Assembly: GCF_032062135.1 (NCBI RefSeq)
Contig: NC_092859.1
Coordinates: forward strand, 129,887,103-129,951,102
Length of the DNA: 64,000 nt
Direction: 5' to 3'
DNA from: Pyxicephalus adspersus
Lineage: Eukaryota > Chordata > Amphibia > Anura > Pyxicephalidae
The notes below the pieces were generated by a model that searched no databases, was not told the DNA's origin, and was given only the letters and a program-made list of their open reading frames with translations. The first letter of the stretch is position 1, and every line of letters begins with the position of its first letter. Of the stretch, positions 1 to 11,409 are shown in pieces. Position numbers and translations under genes: made by a program.

Positions 1-42
1 TTTTTATAAATTGTATAATAAAAATATTTTATAATAACTTAC

Positions 43-403
43 CTGGTCTGGTGTCTTGAATATTTCTGGAGTCTCATCAGGACTTTCCCCAGCATCCCTG
101 TGTGTACCTTCCCCAGCATCCTTGTCCGCTTCTTCCAGGCTGCACACGGAAGGCCAACCTTCATCCTGATCTGCGGTGAATGCCAACAGATTAAAGTACC
201 ATAATTTAGGTACGTATACATCATCTGCTTCAGCACCTGACCACTGTGAAAACTTTTAGGTTTTATGTCTTCTGCTTCACATATTTTATGTTGGCCACAG
301 GATTCACGGTCTTGCAGAGCTCCACCATAGCGGTATACGCCTTCAGTTTCATGTAACGATTGGAATAACCCGCAGACTTTACCGTATGGTTGGTCACTTT
401 TTT
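43..403 (-). pseudogene. Decayed MADF (Myb/SANT-like) domain exon
   Basis: Reading leftward, two reading-frame segments together look like one MADF-domain exon. The first (about 403-263) encodes a stretch ending AYTAMVELCKTVNP...VKQK before a TAA at 265-263. The second, in another frame (about 243-43), encodes DDVYVPKLWYF followed by an acidic tail rich in E, D and G. MADF proteins commonly carry an N-terminal helix bundle and a 'vYvPkLWYFd' block just like these. The join between segments is missing roughly a dozen residues and changes frame, so the copy is broken. The coding part ends exactly at a good splice donor (CAG then GTAAGT, at 43/42), which suggests an exon of a once-spliced gene, not a processed copy. 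MADF-like proteins are encoded by PIF/Harbinger transposons and by host genes derived from them. Which of these this was cannot be told. The 5' side runs straight into a transposon end. The family call is from residue pattern only. Confidence 0.6.
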
Positions 404-490
404 TAGAACGATTTTTGGCCAATTGGTCGTTCGTCGGTCATTCGACGTTCATTTCCAACGATAATTATTGTACGTGTGTACGCAGCTTTA
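404..490 (-). repeat. End of a DNA-transposon-like repeat (GCTGCGTACACACGT terminus)
   Basis: Read on the minus strand this begins AAAGCTGCGTACACACGT and continues through short CGA/CGTT-rich blocks. I recognise it as the end of an abundant frog MITE-like family. Only one end is present and it abuts the MADF exon remnant, so it may be the terminus of a Harbinger-type element that carried that exon, or a separate insertion. No matching second end was found within the window. Confidence 0.45.
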
Positions 491-1423
491 GAATGTTATT
501 TTTTTACCCGGAAAACATCCTTGGTATTCTGTTTATTTCTTGTTGAGTGTTTTTTTTTTCTTTAATGGAGAATGAACAAAAATTCAGTGTTCTTTTATGC
601 AGTGTTCTATGTAACCAGCTAAAATTATTGGCAAAGCAGTAAAGTGTCCCTCTAATTTGTTTTAAATGTTGGCATATATACTTGAAATACACTAAAAGCC
701 TCAAAAGAGCCATTTAGATGTAAACAAAAGTAGACAGCATGATGGGATCAAAACCACAGATGAGCCTTAAACCCACTTTTACATATTTGTTTGTTGCAAA
801 AAGGCTCCATGTGGATGTGTATTTATTGCTTGAGAAGGTTGTACAGTGGCTGTTGGCGAGGACACATGCTGTGAAAGTCCCTTTGTTCAGCAAAGAATTC
901 AGTTATTTAGAGGCGATCATTTTAGTTTACATATAAATAACCCAGTACCAAATCATTAAAATACAATTTAAAATATGGTGATTGGAAGTAAATTCCATTA
1001 TCACTGTTTCCTTCTTATCATGTTTAGTAATCAGAGATGTGATAAGCTAGGTATCAAAAAGCTGTATATCTCCATAAACAAAGCACACAATGAAATACAT
1101 TTTCTGTTGTGTCTTGCAAATTTTGATACAGGGTATTTAGCGAAGGCTATTGCACATATATATGAATTATATTTTCGAAAAGTCTTTTCCTATCTTAAAT
1201 TAATGTTCACTTCTTTAGTGAATCATACATCAGTTTTGGAAAAATGTGCAATGGTAAACTGCTTTGAAAGTGCTCACGGATTCTTTCTGTTTGTAAGATA
1301 AGTTTGGGTATAAGTTTGGGTATAACAGTGGCAACTATGACCACTCAACCACTTGCCACCAATTGTATAACATCCTCTCAGTAATATACTGTATATGGTT
1401 GTGACATGAATGTTGCTGCTTGC
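491..1423. other. No gene recognised
   Basis: AT-rich sequence with only short chance ORFs (the longest is 108 codons, at 975-1301, with no recognisable domain). I see no repeat family here. Confidence 0.6.
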
Positions 1424-1705
1424 TTTAGTGCAACCATTTTCAGCCTTTTGTACCATGGGGCAGCACTTGAAAAAAACTTTTATATGTTGGGGAACCCCTG
1501 ACAATAACAACAATATTCACATCTTGAAGAACATTTGTGTGCTGGTCAGTAGGAAAGATGTGTCTTACATTACTGGCCAGTGGGAAGAATGTCACCCTTA
1601 ATAACTATTATTATTAACTTAATAAACTGGCCTGAGAGTCTTAAACTGCTCATTTCTCAGGGAACCCCTAGCAACCTCTGGAGCAACCCTGGTGGAGAAA
1701 CATGG
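1424..1705 (-). mobile_element. hAT-type MITE, degenerate copy
   Basis: The right side (AACCCTGGTGGAGAAACATG) is the inverted form of a terminus like CAGTGTTTCTCAACCAGGGTT, typical of hAT/Charlie-type elements. The interior contains blocks shared with copies at 29660-29946 and 47851-48110: GGGAACCCCT, a CTGGCCAGTGGGAAGA block, and CATTTCTCAGGGAACCCC. It is the most diverged of the three and lies in reverse orientation. It is non-autonomous, with no transposase. Confidence 0.6.
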
Positions 1706-2050
1706 TTTTTTAGTGGGAGTGCCCCGGTGTGCTCTAGGGGATGGCTCAGTCATCCAGTTTGTCATGCCAACTCTAAGTTCCTATTCTTATTGATAAACAA
1801 AGCTTCTTAAAAGGCATGGGTAGGCATTACAGAATGCATGCAAACCTATGCCTGCACAACATTTTTTCCAAATGCCAGCAAAAACCAAACATTTTTTGCC
1901 TGAAACTGGCTTCTGGGCACAAAGCTGTGAAAAGTAGGTGCCCAGGAGCAAAAATAAAGTGAAATTCTGGGAGAAAAAGCCACCAAGAATAAACCCATTG
2001 GGATATTGAGAGCCATAACCAAGAGATCTGATGCTGAAAAAGCAAATATG

Positions 2051-2569
2051 TTTTAACATTCACTGCAAATTCAATCAAGCAAATATCAGTCCAGATTGCC
2101 CAACAAATTTGACATTTTAGGTAAGTTTAACTTGGGAGGTTAAGGAAAAGCAAATCATATTGAATCTCACTGGGCAAATTTCGTGAAGCAGATCTGTCCA
2201 GGGAAAGTTAAGGCCAAACATCTCTAAACCCCTCCATGTTCGGAGGGTTTTCTGATTTTAGGAAAGTTTGTTGGATGACATATTGATAAAAACATTCCGC
2301 AACTTTATGTTTTAAATTTCACTGCAAATTTCATCAAGCAAATTTCAGTCCAGATTGGCCAATAAAGTTTGAAATTTTAGGTAAGTTGAATTTGGAAGGT
2401 TAAGGAAAAGCAAATCATATTAAATCTCGCTGGGCAAATTGTGTGAAGCAGATCTGCCCAGGAAAAGTTGAGGCCAAAAATCTATAAACCCCTCCATGTT
2501 TGGAGGGTTTTCTGATTTTAAGAAAGTTTATTTGATAACATTTTGATAAAAACATTCTGCAACTTTACA
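2051..2569. repeat. Two-unit tandem repeat, period about 259 bp
   Basis: Unit 1 runs from about 2051 to 2309 and unit 2 from 2310 to about 2569. Both start TTTTAA.ATTTCACTGCAAAT-like. Both contain AGCAAAT.TCAGTCCAGATTG, GAAGCAGATCTG.CCAGG and CCCCTCCATGTT.GGAGGG (itself a short hairpin), and end near ACATT..GCAACTTTA. The units differ at scattered positions. The flanks at 1826-2050 and after 2570 do not continue the period. No coding capacity is seen. It may be part of a satellite or of a longer element. Confidence 0.8.
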
Positions 2570-4458
2570 ATGAATTGTTTCTTGTTGCAAAATATATTTT
2601 AGAGGAAGATCACTATAATTCATCAAAATACCCATTTTAATTGTAAGTTTATTTACTTTAGTAAACACTATTTGCATGTTTCATTTTCATTTTCCCTGAC
2701 AAAATCTCTTACCGAAATTATTCCTGTTTTTTTCGTAAATCAAAAAGAGAATGACACTGTTTTTACACTCACTCAAATTTCAGGCTCTGTATCACTGAGC
2801 TGAAAAGAACATATTTGAATAATAAACATTTTGCTTAGGGTTTTAAACAATACAACTGGAATATGCAGTTGCAAGAAAAGATTTGTGAACCCTTTCAAGT
2901 TACTTGGAATTCTGCATGAGTGGCTTGTAAAATTCTTGTCTGATTCCCAACAAAGTCACAATAACAGATGAACACAATGCATTTAAAGTAATTACACACA
3001 AACAATTGCACTCTTTTATGTCTTCGCTGAACAAATAAGCATTTGAAAACCTGACTGGAAAGAATGATACATTAGCTATTAGTGCTGGGAGACTGGTGCT
3101 GGTAAGTTTGAGTGTTGAGATATGTGATACTCTAAATTAAAGTTCCAATTTCAAACTTTGTGATCAGGCAGGGCTTTAGTGCAGAAAATGGCAGGTAATG
3201 TCCCTTCTGAAATAAAACATATTAAGCTGCCTGATCGCTGTCCTCTTCTGTCAAAAATCTTGCCTGCATGTGTTTACATCGCCGCAGCATGACCAATTAA
3301 GATGACCTAAGATTGAAACCTAGAAAAGGAGAAGAAAGATGAGGGAAGTGTCTGCAAATGGAAAAGGGATGGGTAAGTGTATTTTAGAAGTTATGATGAG
3401 GCAAGTAAGATAATTTCATTGTAAGGCCCATGCCTTCTGCAAAAAAAAGCAACTGCCTGGTCACAATTTTTTATTTCTATAATTTAGTTATTTTTTTATT
3501 ATATTCATATTAATAATATATATAATACAATAATACAAGGGGGGAAATAGGGAGGAGGTGGGAAATTACAGTGGGGCTACAAGGGAGAGCACACAAACAT
3601 TCTTGTTACATTAAGACAAATGATGCATTGAACCTACTCAACCTGAGAGTAAAACGTCTATATAGATGACACAGGGTAGATACAGCAGCTGTAGCAGCCA
3701 AACTCCATAAACAAATACATTAGAAATCATACTTGTAACAAGCAACAATATTTCTGCTTTAACTCTGGTCAAATCAGAAATCTTACCTCCCCTTATGTAA
3801 TCTATGTAAATTATAGGACCCCTGTACAGATCTGACACATTGCACCTCACTACGTCCATCCCTGTTGGGGTTAATCATGCGAATACAGTTGGCAGACACT
3901 AGTGTTAGATGTTCATTCATGAAGTACATTAATGTGGCCTTTATCAGCAATATAGTTTGGTAGTATATATTACCATATATTCATGTGGCCTAGGGATTTG
4001 TTATCCCAATAAAACTCATGTTCCCTCTGAATTCACCTTTCATTAACTCAACAAATCTGTGCTGTAATTTCTAGTTAAGACGTTAATTGTATGGACTGTT
4101 AGCTTGACCTCAGCTTTTGGTTAATTATTTTAGTTTCTATTAATCCAGCATGGTTTATTTATTTCCTTTATTCCTATAATTATTTGAGTTGTGTATTCAA
4201 AATATTTTCCTTTCATTTTAGAAACCAATGTAAATGTGATTGTTGTACTGCATTATTATGTTACAATTACCCACTAATTATAACATTATGGAACAACAAC
4301 ACTGTACAAGCCATTTAATTATAAAAAGAAAGCACACACTGGTTCCTGGGCGAAACACAGATTTATTATTATAAGTCTCATTAATGTTACTTGGTACTGT
4401 GACTACTAGTTAATTATGGGTCTATTTAATGCCATGGAAATAAGCTTACTCTAATATC
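2570..4458. other. No gene recognised
   Basis: AT-rich sequence without recognisable genes or repeats. A purine-rich patch lies at about 3539-3570 and alternating TA-rich sequence at about 3490-3530. Confidence 0.55.
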
Positions 4459-4461
4459 TAT

Positions 4462-4514
<53 letters not shown>

Positions 4515-4515
4515 C

Positions 4516-4569
<54 letters not shown>

Positions 4570-4601
4570 GATCTATCTATCGATCTATCTATCGATCTAT
4601 A
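4459..4601. repeat. (ATCT)n microsatellite, compound
   Basis: Long run of ATCT units. It is interrupted near 4514 (ATCC, then TTATCT) and passes, from about 4562, into three 12-bp units with an ATCG step (ATCTATCTATCG). One more GATA-type run lies on each side of mid-window, at 20268 and 45375. Confidence 0.97.
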
Positions 4602-4671
4602 TCATCCACCTAATGATTTAATAAATTTACTTGACATTTCAACACAAAAAGTTTGTTTATATTCACGTAAT

Positions 4672-4890
4672 GGGTCTGATTTAATAAAGCTCACCAGGGC
4701 TGGAGAGGATACTCTTTCATCTGTGAAGCTTGGTGATCCAGCAAACCTGGAATTGATTTCTTAAAGGTCATTTGCTATTTGTTACCAAATGTTTTCAGTT
4801 CTGGACCAGATCCATTCCAGATTTGGTAAATCACAAGGCTTCACAGATCAAAGTGTATCCTCTCCTGCCCTGGTGAGCTGTATTAAATCA
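4672..4890. mobile_element. Palindromic MITE, GATTTATTAAAGC family
   Basis: Almost full-length copy. The left arm has GATTTAATAAAGCTCACC, GGCTGGAGAGGATAC, TTTCAT...GAAGC and GGTGATCCAGCAAACCTGG. The right arm is its inverse, with CCATTCCAGATTTGG...GTGTATCCTCTCCTGCC and TATTAAATCA. The whole element is one large imperfect inverted repeat of about 200 bp with no ORF. Nine copies or parts lie in this window, in several states of decay. The family mechanism is unknown from sequence alone, and its fold-back form is typical of MITEs. Confidence 0.85.
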
Positions 4891-4988
4891 ATGTAATACT
4901 GCATTGCAACCTATTCATCCAGCTTGGATATCTTACCAATATTGTTGCAAGCCAATCAAGAGGAAGATTCCTTTTAGACACTGGTTGG

Positions 4989-5145
4989 CTCTGATTTATT
5001 AAAAATCTTTAAGGCTGGAGACGATACACTTTCAGCTATTTGTTAGTTTTCAATCATGGACCTGATCCATTCCTGGTTTGATCACCCAGGTTCACTGATC
5101 AATGTGAATCTGCTCCAGCTTTGGAGTGCTTTTATAAATTGGACC
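4989..5145. mobile_element. Palindromic MITE, GATTTATTAAAGC family, internally deleted
   Basis: Left terminus CTGATTTATTAAAAATCT with GGCTGGAGACGATACACTTTC, then a jump to the right arm (CCTGATCCATTCCTGG, GATCACCCAGGTTCACTGAT, GCTCCAGC, TATAAATTGG). About 50 bp of the middle of the left arm is missing. A 162-codon ORF that begins inside this copy (5056) runs out of it and is not credible as a gene. Confidence 0.75.
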
Positions 5146-6138
5146 CATTATACAAATGTTTTTGGTCCCACAGTTATGAACACATTTCAGGGCTCCTCTA
5201 CATTGCTTGCTCTTTATTTTTTCTTGCTTGATATCTTTCTTGACCTCAGTATATCAGCTATACTACTTGATCCTTCAATAACTTACTTTGGTGAATGCTG
5301 CAATTTTGGTAATTCTTACTCTTGTTATCATCTTCATCACATCTTCTTTGTAATACAGAATTGCAGGTCAGAGCTTTTACTGGGAAATGATTCTCATTCT
5401 GACTCATCATTAGGCTCAGAATGTAATCAGTGCATTGCAGTGTTTAAATACAGTAGATGCCTCTATTTGTCACTTTTAGCCTTTTCTTCTCTACAATCAC
5501 TGTTAGGGATGGTGGAAAGTTGCTTAGAAACCAAGTCAATTTAAGTCAGATTATGTAAATGTAGCTTTGTCAAGCAGGCTGTTCAAAATCATATGACTTA
5601 TGATTTCTGAAATTCCTAAATTGTTTGATTCTACTCTGATTAGATGAATATAAATTGAAATATTCTGGTTTATCAATAAGTGCTGAATTAGTAACTCTTC
5701 CAATGTGATTATACCTAAGCACTGAGAAGATTTGCTAATTAGCCATACTGACTGTCTTTAAACCTTTGTATCACTAATTCTGATGTTCGTAGTGATTTGG
5801 GGTTATTTGGTTACTGTCATACACAAATAGATCAAATGTTAGTGTCAGAGTAACAACATTAAAATTAGACATGACTGGGACAAAGTTGGCTGATCAAGGA
5901 TAGCTTCTATGCTTAAAAATCCCCAAACTAAAAGATTCCTATTTGTTGAAAAGTAACATGCCTTGAGATACAAATTTCTGCTGCTGCATCTGACTGACGC
6001 CTTTTGTAACATTGTGCCGTTTCAGAAAAAATGTTTTTCCTAAAACAGACAATATGGGGCCTGATAATAAAGGAGCGTAGGCAACAGGCAAAAAAGCATT
6101 ATTTTCCACAAAAAAGGCAGTTTGTCAGGTTGCCCTAT
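5146..6138. other. No gene recognised
   Basis: AT-rich sequence. The 162-codon ORF starting at 5056 ends at 5544. It shows no domain, has a start supplied by a MITE, and reads as chance. Confidence 0.55.
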
Positions 6139-6490
6139 TTATAGTGGCTTCAGAAAGTATTAAGCCCACCTTTTTTTGTCAGCTATGAGGCCTTCTAAAT
6201 AGTAGCAGCAATCAAGAGAAATAAGAGGCACCAAAAAAAATGTAAGTGTTGTTAAAAAAGGTTTGAATACTTAAATAAATGTGATAATTTCGTTTTTTCT
6301 TTTTCTTACATTTATTACATTTGCAAGCTTGTCTAATATTCTGTTTTCACTTTATTATGTCATTATGGGGTACTGAGTGTAAATTATTAAAAAAATAAAA
6401 GAATTTAAACAATTGTAGCATCAGGCTACAACATAACAAAACTGAAAAAGAGGAAAGGGGGCTTAAAACTTTCTGAAATCATTGTTTATA
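6139..6490. mobile_element. Tc1/mariner-type MITE
   Basis: Ends are inverted: left ATAGTGGCTTCAGAAAGTAT plus TAAGCCC, right GGGCTTAAAACTTTCTGAAA followed by TCATTG. The interior block CACTTTATTATGTCATTATG, GGGTACTGAGTGTA and CTACAACATAACAAAACTG matches the non-coding ends of fish and frog Tc1-like transposons as I know them. At about 350 bp with no transposase, it is a deletion derivative. TA-rich flanks fit TA target sites. Confidence 0.75.
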
Positions 6491-7738
6491 AGAGCTGAAT
6501 TTTTAGTTTGATCTCCACCTGTATGATTATAAAGATAAGCCTGGTAATACTTGGAATCAGCCAGGTAAAACTTGGGAATTAGCTCACTAAAATAAATACA
6601 ATATATCCATACAGAATGGTGAATTCACAGAGAGAAGATTTATTTATTTTTTCAAAAGCCTAACATAAATGTGTGCAATGTGCAAAAATTACAAAGTGTC
6701 TGAGGTTTTAAAAAAATAACATTGGTTATTACCAACTAACACATTATCAACTAAATACGTATAACATTTATATTTATAACTTCCTATTACACTGTTTTTC
6801 TGAAGGGGGGGGGGGGGGGCAGATTATAAAACATAAGTAAAATGTCATTAAGACATAAGAACTTAATTTTCAAGTTATACGTGTCACAAAAATATATCAA
6901 TTTACTAATTGGCATTTGTTCAACACCTATCGAAAAAAAACTAACACTTAACTAAAACAAGTTATTAAAAATACATTTTTTAACATTTAAGTATTATTTA
7001 TGGCTCATATTAATAAGCAATTAAAGAAGTTAAAGAAAAGTTTGAAAAAGTTGAAGAAAGAGGTGGCTGACAGTGAAAAAGGTTCATAGCCCAAATCCTC
7101 TCCAGAAACCAATGCTTTAGGAAGCGTACATTTTTTAATTTTTGTACAATAGCTTAAATTTGCCAACATCTATGTATTGTGATGTTCTAGCTGCACAATC
7201 CATTGATATAAATCAAGTAGACTAAGGACACACCAAATCTTGGTTGAAGGACCTCAATGATATTGAACATTCCACTTTCAAAAGTTTAATATGCAAATGG
7301 TGAAAGTGGAAGTCTTTAGAAGCACCACACTCAGTTGCAATATAAAGAAATATAGTTTCATAATCTGATCATTCATTCACTTCTGTAATGTGTAGTTTAG
7401 TTTGGCTTCTAAAATATGTAAAAATAAGTACTGTATATATGCAAATATATACCAATCCAAATATAAACAGACACACTTACTTTTACCTGAGAAATCAGGT
7501 AACCTGCTTTGACTTGATTATAAATTAAGAGCACAAAATACAAGCATCACTCCTAACACTGAAAACACAGTCTTTATCCATATTTGACAGGCTCTGATTT
7601 TAAATTTTAAACAATGTTAATATTGTACCCCGAGTTCCCCCATTTTACAGGTTAGAGATTTTTTTACTTTTAAAGTTGCTTCTCATTAATGCATTAATGA
7701 TCCTTTACACATGATTGTTGGCTAACAATAAATGGTGC
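6491..7738. other. No gene recognised; G15 run
   Basis: AT-rich sequence with no gene. A run of 15 G lies at 6805-6819. No repeat family recognised. Confidence 0.55.
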
Positions 7739-7819
7739 TGTGTCCTTGTGTAAGGTGTGTAACAAAATCATGTCTCAAGTGATGGCAAGAGTTTGTTACA
7801 CATTTTGCATGAGGACACA
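7739..7819 (+). other. Long imperfect hairpin, miRNA-precursor-like
   Basis: Arms at 7739-7769 and 7789-7819 (31 nt each) with a 19-nt loop. Comparing the left arm with the reverse complement of the right arm, 25 positions are Watson-Crick, 5 are G.U pairs in plus-strand RNA, and 1 (near the loop) is a mismatch. All five wobble positions favour the plus strand, and the minus transcript would have A.C mismatches there. The size and loop suit an animal pre-miRNA. They equally suit the remnant of a tiny palindromic MITE. No miRNA name is assigned. Confidence 0.45.
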
Positions 7820-8960
7820 TATAAACCACAATTTATTTTCTAATGTTATATTGAGGCAAAAAAAATATTGGTTATTACTCAGGTATATATAGAAAGTACA
7901 TAAGTCTTACACCTCCCAGCCCCCTATTTTTTATCTGTTCTTGTACCAGGGATGCTTTTTAGTCTGTGAAGTGGTTTGGGAAGTTATAGTTGGTGCCAAA
8001 CTTTACTTTAGGGTGAACTTCTGCTTTGCCCATACAGAACAAATAAGCTGACCCTTTTTCAAAGTCATCCCTTTAAAAGATTTTTTTTTTTGTGGACTTT
8101 TTGTCTAAAAACTTTTTCATTATGGAAATAGAACCAGAGAAAAAATTTGCAGGCTTTAACCATCATTTCTTTTTTTTTCTTAGCTGTAACATTCCTGACC
8201 CATGTGTCTCATGTACAGATTTTTATATTTGCAATATTTCTTTTTTTGTAAAGCTTGTAGCTTACACATGTTTGTGGAAATTATAGACTACCTATTTAAA
8301 CTCACCTAATTGTACCTTTGCCTTTAGGATCATTTAACAGATTTCTGGCTTATCTGCTGAAAAGATTCCTTCCTAAACTGTTGATAGTTATATAAGTCAT
8401 TCACAGGACTAATTTTTCCCTTGCATAGTTATTTTATTTAAATAGTATCAGGGCATCAGCTCTCCATTCTCCGAACAAATGCAGTCATTAACTTAATCCA
8501 AGATAAAGTATGTTTCATCAGCATAATTAGGCTCCCACTTTGTCTACAGAACTGAATGTTACAGTAGAAATATATAATCAAGAAGTTTTAAAGATTCTTT
8601 ATCAGCAAAGTTGGTCTCCTATACAGGCATTCATTCAGTGCGTAGGCTGTTCATCTTTTGTCAGTACCACCTGCAGCAATAAAGAACAAGTCATTATGAA
8701 AGTCACATACAAAGAAACATAAGACAGACCACAGCTAGTGCTTCAATAGAGGAAAGACGACATTTTATCGTGCTAATAACAAACTTTCTAAAGAAGACAA
8801 AAATTTCAAAGTAGTTTATACTAGATGAGATTGATGTCAAAGGGACGAAAGAATTTGAGTTACAATGAATTAGTGAATAAACTCATATGCAAAGGTTTTA
8901 AAGTCCAACTCCAGACAGCTAGAAAAAAAAACAAAACACAATTCTATTGCAGTAAGCCTG
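7820..8960. other. No gene recognised
   Basis: AT-rich sequence with short chance ORFs only and no recognised repeats. Confidence 0.55.
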
Positions 8961-9657
8961 TGTCACGCTAGGGCAGACAGGGCCACTAGGAGGCGCTATG
9001 ACTTGCACAAAAGTGGTGTGAGCCCTAGGAAAGACCAAGGTGTAGAGTCTAAGGAGCTACCAGGTCTTCTCCAGAGCCTCTAGTGGTGAGGACGTTGCAC
9101 TGCTGTTTACCGACAGTACCAAATCACAAGGCTGAAGAATCGTCATGGAAGGCCGGGGTCAGGGCAGGCAGGAAGCAAGAGAGGTCAGGTCACAAGCCAG
9201 GGGTCATGTACAAGGGATCTAGGAAATCAACGCCAGTGACACAGGGGTCACTGCAGACACAGGGAACACAGGAGATACTGAAAGCAACAGGAGGAACAGA
9301 ATATCCACAGACAGAAATGAAAACCTGGAACAGCACAATGGAATAGGCTGGAATAAACAGACTGGACAACAAAGGGTTAACGCAGGAGCTGGACAGAGGA
9401 AACACTGAATTAACCAACAGGTGAACAGGAACTAGCTCAGAAGCTAGGGGCTCAGCACTAGTGGGGACACGTTGTACGAACATGGACTGTCTGAGCTAGG
9501 TAAATAGCCAGGGATGATTAATAGGCTATTTTCTGATTGGCGGCAGGTTGGATGAAACTGATAAAGCTTGGTAGCATAGGCACGCCCAGAGTCAGAACTG
9601 CCCCCGTGTGCAGGAGGGAGACGCCTGTGCTTTAGTGAGGAAGAAGTAAGTGTGACA
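8961..9657 (+). mobile_element. LTR-like element (TG...CA ends), 697 bp
   Basis: Begins TGTCACGCTAGGGCAGACAG and ends AAGTGTGACA, so it has TG...CA boundaries with a short TGTCAC inverted end. It is richer in G and purines than its flanks. The 5 bases before it are GCCTG and the 5 after are GCCTA, a near-match for a 5-bp target duplication. The sequence shares boundary sequence and interior blocks (GTAGAGTCTAAG.AG.TACC, GGTCTTC.CCAG, AGGTCAGGGCAGG) with 26672-27043. Both look like solo LTRs, or a TIR element with TGTCAC ends. No gag/pol is visible, and ORFs inside are not credible. Strand is arbitrary. Confidence 0.55.
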
Positions 9658-10387
9658 GCCTACTTGCACTGTTGGGTGGAAATGCTCACTATAGGGATAA
9701 TCACCTTGATTTTTATAGTGTTCTGAGTTTTGAGTTTGAGGTCAAAATTTGAGATTGTGAGCTGGAACTAAGGTTTTACTTTAGTTTCAATGTGTATGCT
9801 GTACCCACAAAACACCAAAACACAGGGATTGGATTTTGGAGATGAGGTCCTCTCAACAATGGCCTTACTACAGTTGGGTGCAGACAGAGGGCTGTTTATT
9901 GTTAAATGGGAAGAGACCAGCAGGCTTTTTCCCACTTTTTTTTTATTCTAGAGGACCTTATATAGATAGGGGAGGAGGCATACACATGCCCACTACCCAC
10001 ATGTCTTCTACTTTACCATACAATATGGTTTCAAAAAAATAGCTGGGGGGCACTCATTTACCTTTTCAGAAGCAGTTTCTTAATACTAGTTTACATGGAT
10101 GTTACTCGCTGCTGTGGACGTTGACATTGTAGCCATTCATGTTACAAAGTTTATTCACAAAATATAGATGCTGCTGTTTGCCTTTGGAGACTATTGGAGA
10201 TACATTTTCTTAACCTAATTTTATACAGTTTAGCAACATTTATATCCCAGACAGCGCTATTAATTGTATTTATGCTGCATAAATGAGTGGTTTTAATTGT
10301 TATTGTAGGTTGAAGGTTTTATTAAATGGTTTTAATTTTTTTAGACATGTCCTTAATAAAGTTGCATCATATTATATTGGAGGCACT
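9658..10387. other. No gene recognised
   Basis: AT-rich spacer with no recognisable coding sequence or repeat. Confidence 0.5.
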
Positions 10388-10791
10388 ACAGGTAGTCCCC
10401 GAGATAAAGACATCCAACTGTCTGGCTGGATGGGGGGAGGAGGGCGGTTTGCATGACTTGCAGAAGTAATCTTGTGCTAAACACAGCTGCTTGGGTGATT
10501 TTAAGAGCTGAGCTTATCTGTAGCATCTTGTAACTTTTTAATGACCAAGAAAAACTCTTGTTAATGTATGTCTAGGCTTCATAAAGTTTTTTTTTTTGCT
10601 TTGTTTGTGATTAACTCACAGTGAGAATTTTATACAGTAACTGACATCATGCTGCCTAATAATATGTTGAGACAAACATCTTTCCTAATAGCAATTATTA
10701 AAATGATGTACCTGTTCCGACTTACATACAATTTCATCTTGAGAACAAATCTACAGTCCCTATCTCGTATGTAACCCGGGGACTATCTGTA
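10388..10791. mobile_element. TA-flanked MITE, CAGGTAGTCCCCG family
   Basis: The left end is TACAGGTAGTCCCCGAGA and the right end CCCGGGGACTATCTGTA, so the inverted ends start CAG and end CTG inside a duplicated TA. That arrangement is the hallmark of pogo/Tigger-type Tc1/mariner elements. The interior has TTGCATGACTTGCAGAAG, GCTTTGTTTGTGATTAACTC, TACAGTAACTGACATCA and CCTGTTCCGACTTACATAC. A longer copy is at 37634-38088 and a left-end fragment at 35594-35745. No transposase is encoded. This copy lacks the CGAACGGGGCTTCCC block of the longer copy. Confidence 0.8.
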
Positions 10792-11409
10792 CATTTTTTT
10801 TAACAGTTCTAACGGAATTGGAGTTCTGTGACTCTAAATATGTGTAGGGGCTGTTTTCTATTTTTTTTTTATCTTCAAAGTTGAGAATTCAAAAGCAGTT
10901 TGACCACATTACAGAGTACCCGGCATTGCCAATTTTCATTTGACCTACTCATTACCCTGAAAAACCAATTGATTTTTATATATTGGGTAAAATACAAACT
11001 CTTGTTTTTTTTTAAGTCCAGGTAACCCTATATCAGACAGATTAGGGGCCACTGTTTGCATTTTAGTGCAGGATTTGTTAGAATTATATGGCCAATATAC
11101 ACTTTCCTCAATGCATTTTAATTTTGTGTCAGATAATGCAAAAGAAAACTAGAGAAAACTAGAGAACACAATGTACATGTGTCCTGCAGTATTAATACAT
11201 ATTGTGGATTGGTAGCCCTGAATGCAGATATTTTACTATTTTGACATCTATCAAAGATGCACCCACACTTTTTGGACTATGATAGTCATAGATACTAGCT
11301 CCCTGTTCAAAACTATCAGCACAGAGCCCGCCAGAGGGAAGTCGTAGATATGTTACAATAAATCATGTCCTTTTGGAACACTTGGAATTTTTATCATGGC
11401 CACCATGAT
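10792..11409. other. No gene recognised
   Basis: AT-rich spacer. A short tandem ACTAGAGAAA duplication lies at about 11147-11166. Confidence 0.5.

Noticed and set aside
43..403. Functional MADF gene
   Set aside because: A frame change, an in-frame stop and a missing linker show that this copy is broken.
975..1301. 108-codon plus-strand ORF
   Set aside because: No recognisable domain and no gene context.
4459..4601. CRISPR-like regular repetition
   Set aside because: Simple tetranucleotide repeat with no spacers, in a eukaryotic context.
5056..5544. 162-codon ORF on the plus strand, the longest outside the L1
   Set aside because: Its start lies inside a palindromic MITE, its composition is that of AT-rich spacer, and it has no domain, splice sites or neighbours.
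9083..9483. ORFs on both strands in the 9-kb region
   Set aside because: They fall within the LTR-like element, overlap antisense and match no gag/pol motif.
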